From RYN-230 sp963711705 (GTDB lineage: Bacteria; Actinomycetota; Actinomycetes; Streptosporangiales; Streptosporangiaceae), in assembly GCA_963711705.1 (NCBI GenBank), contig CAVQFM010000012.1:186001-250000 (forward strand): 64,000 bases of DNA, written 5' to 3'. A model generated the notes under the pieces. The model ran no database searches, had not been told where the DNA came from, and worked only from the letters and a program-made list of their open reading frames with translations. Shown one piece after another: positions 63,094-64,000 of the stretch. The first letter of the stretch is position 1, and each line of letters opens with the position of its first letter. Made by a program: the position numbers and the translations under genes.

Positions 63094-64000
63094 GTGGCCA
63101 GCGGACCGGACCTGCGCACCCAGGTCGGCATCGTCGGAGCGGGCCCGGCCGGCCTGCTGCTGTCCCACCTGCTGGCCCAGCGCGGGATCGACTCGGTCCT
63201 GGTGGAAGACCGCAGCCGCGCCTACTGCGAGGCGCGGCAGCGGGCCGGGGTACTGGAGGCGGGCAGCGTGACGCTGCTCCGCGAGGCCGGCCTGGCCGGC
63301 CGCCTGGACCGGGAAGGGCTGGAGCACGGCGGGATCTACCTGCAATTCGCCGGGGAACGCCGGCACCTCGACTTCCAGGACCTGACCGGGCGGTCAGTCA
63401 CCGTGTACGCACAGACCGAGGTGGTGAAGGACCTGATCGCCGCGCGGCTGGCGACCGGCGGCCACCTGGAGTTCGAGGTGACCGGGACCGAAGTGGCCGA
63501 CCTGGACACCGGCCGGCCGCTGCTCCGCTACACCACGCGGGACGGCACCCGGACCGAGGTGGCCTGCGACGCGATCGCCGGCTGTGACGGATTCCACGGC
63601 ATCTGCCGGCCTTCCTTCCCGGCCGGCCTGCTGACGGCCGTCGAGCGCGAGTATCCCTACGCCTGGCTCGGCATCCTGGCCGACGTCCCGCCGTCCACCG
63701 ATGAGCTGATCTACGCCCATCACGCGCACGGGTTCGCCCTGCACAGCCTGCGCAGCCCGGTGCTCAGCCGGCTGTACCTGCAGGTCGAGCCGGATGACGA
63801 CATCGCCGCGTGGCCGGATGAGCGGATCTGGGCCGAGCTGCAGACGCGGTTCGCGCTGCCCGGCTGGGAGCTGAAGGAAGGCCCCATCCTGGACAAGGGC
63901 ATCACCCCCATGCGCAGCTTCGTCAGCTCACCGATGCGCTACGGGCGGCTCTTCCTGGCCGGGGACGCGGCCCACATCGTCCCGCCCACCGGCGCCAAGG
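63094..64000 (+). CDS. pobA: 4-Hydroxybenzoate 3-monooxygenase, 3'-truncated
   Basis: FAD and NAD(P)H-dependent hydroxylation of 4-hydroxybenzoate to protocatechuate. The first 302 residues of about 395 are in the window; the gene runs off the end. Seen: RTQVGIVGAGPAGLLLSHLL (FAD ADP-binding fold), RQRAGVLEAG, CDGFHGICR (the DG motif), and GRLFLAGDAAHIVPPTGAK at the edge. GTG start, 2 nt after the dehydrogenase stop. Part of the operon under the twin GTTC-N7-GAAC sites; ring-cleavage genes (pca) are expected beyond the window. Confidence 0.92.
   Translation, partial: MASGPDLRTQVGIVGAGPAGLLLSHLLAQRGIDSVLVEDRSRAYCEARQRAGVLEAGSVTLLREAGLAGRLDREGLEHGGIYLQFAGERRHLDFQDLTGRSVTVYAQTEVVKDLIAARLATGGHLEFEVTGTEVADLDTGRPLLRYTTRDGTRTEVACDAIAGCDGFHGICRPSFPAGLLTAVEREYPYAWLGILADVPPSTDELIYAHHAHGFALHSLRSPVLSRLYLQVEPDDDIAAWPDERIWAELQTRFALPGWELKEGPILDKGITPMRSFVSSPMRYGRLFLAGDAAHIVPPTGAK

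Overview
The window is a stretch of very GC-rich chromosome from an actinomycete. The evidence is the fixed gene order secG-tpiA-pgk-gap-whiA-yvcK-rapZ-uvrC, the garA-ftsR-bifunctional nuclease-MerR-gcvP block in the same order as Mycobacterium tuberculosis Rv1827-Rv1832, RbpA, WhiA, LigC, ThyX, the ergothioneine genes egtA-D, frequent GTG starts and many 4-nt ATGA/GTGA gene overlaps. I cannot name the genus. I see no phage, IS element, CRISPR array, rRNA or tRNA. It reads as core chromosome with lineage-specific operons inserted.

Layout. 1-1700: end of an assimilatory sulfur operon (zinc-ribbon protein, APS reductase cysH, sirohydrochlorin chelatase). 1700-8900: single metabolic genes (aidB, glgX, a RibD-like reductase, ligC, gadB). 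8960-17640: rbpA, secG, the triose glycolysis operon, whiA/yvcK/rapZ and uvrC. 17650-24480: a ROK protein, gcvP behind a glycine riboswitch, and the MerR/nuclease/FtsR/GarA block. 24840-28135: a GDP-mannose pyrophosphorylase/phosphomannomutase-like fusion and a CDP-alcohol phosphatidyltransferase. 28185-32128: an ECF42-type sigma factor with its YCII partner, a HesB-like protein, an Rv1733c-like membrane protein and a thiolase.

32255-36543 holds the most unusual locus. Five genes (BpsA-type aminopropyltransferase, GNAT, FkbH-like HAD protein, acyl carrier protein, phosphopantetheinyl transferase) are all joined by 4-nt overlaps and are divergent from an S-adenosylmethionine decarboxylase. This looks like a pathway that joins polyamine chemistry (decarboxylated SAM) to carrier-protein chemistry, possibly glyceryl-ACP. 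I know of no described pathway with this set. It abuts a complete egtA-B-C-D set for ergothioneine.

41247-48281: a pyridine nucleotide-disulfide oxidoreductase, an autoregulated MarR-MFS pair with a visible operator, two small membrane proteins, a secreted GH53 galactanase and a CcdA-like thiol transporter. 48311-57190: tricorn-type protease, thyX, a fused trpEG with a Trp-codon leader peptide and attenuator, and ftsH. 57239-64000: DMT transporter, ornithine cyclodeaminase-like enzyme, MHYT membrane protein, amidohydrolase, then a benzaldehyde dehydrogenase and a 4-hydroxybenzoate hydroxylase that runs off the end. The last two lie behind a promoter overlapped by two GTTC-N7-GAAC palindromes.

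Five otherwise well-conserved genes (rapZ, the ECF sigma factor, the Rv1733c-like gene, the fkbH-like gene and the MHYT gene) each carry one 1-nt frameshift. That many in 64 kb points to consensus errors in the sequence rather than decay, and it should be borne in mind when reading any protein from this contig. Several genes (aidB, gadB, speD, the marR gene) have a -10 box 6-9 nt before the start codon and no Shine-Dalgarno, which suggests leaderless mRNAs.
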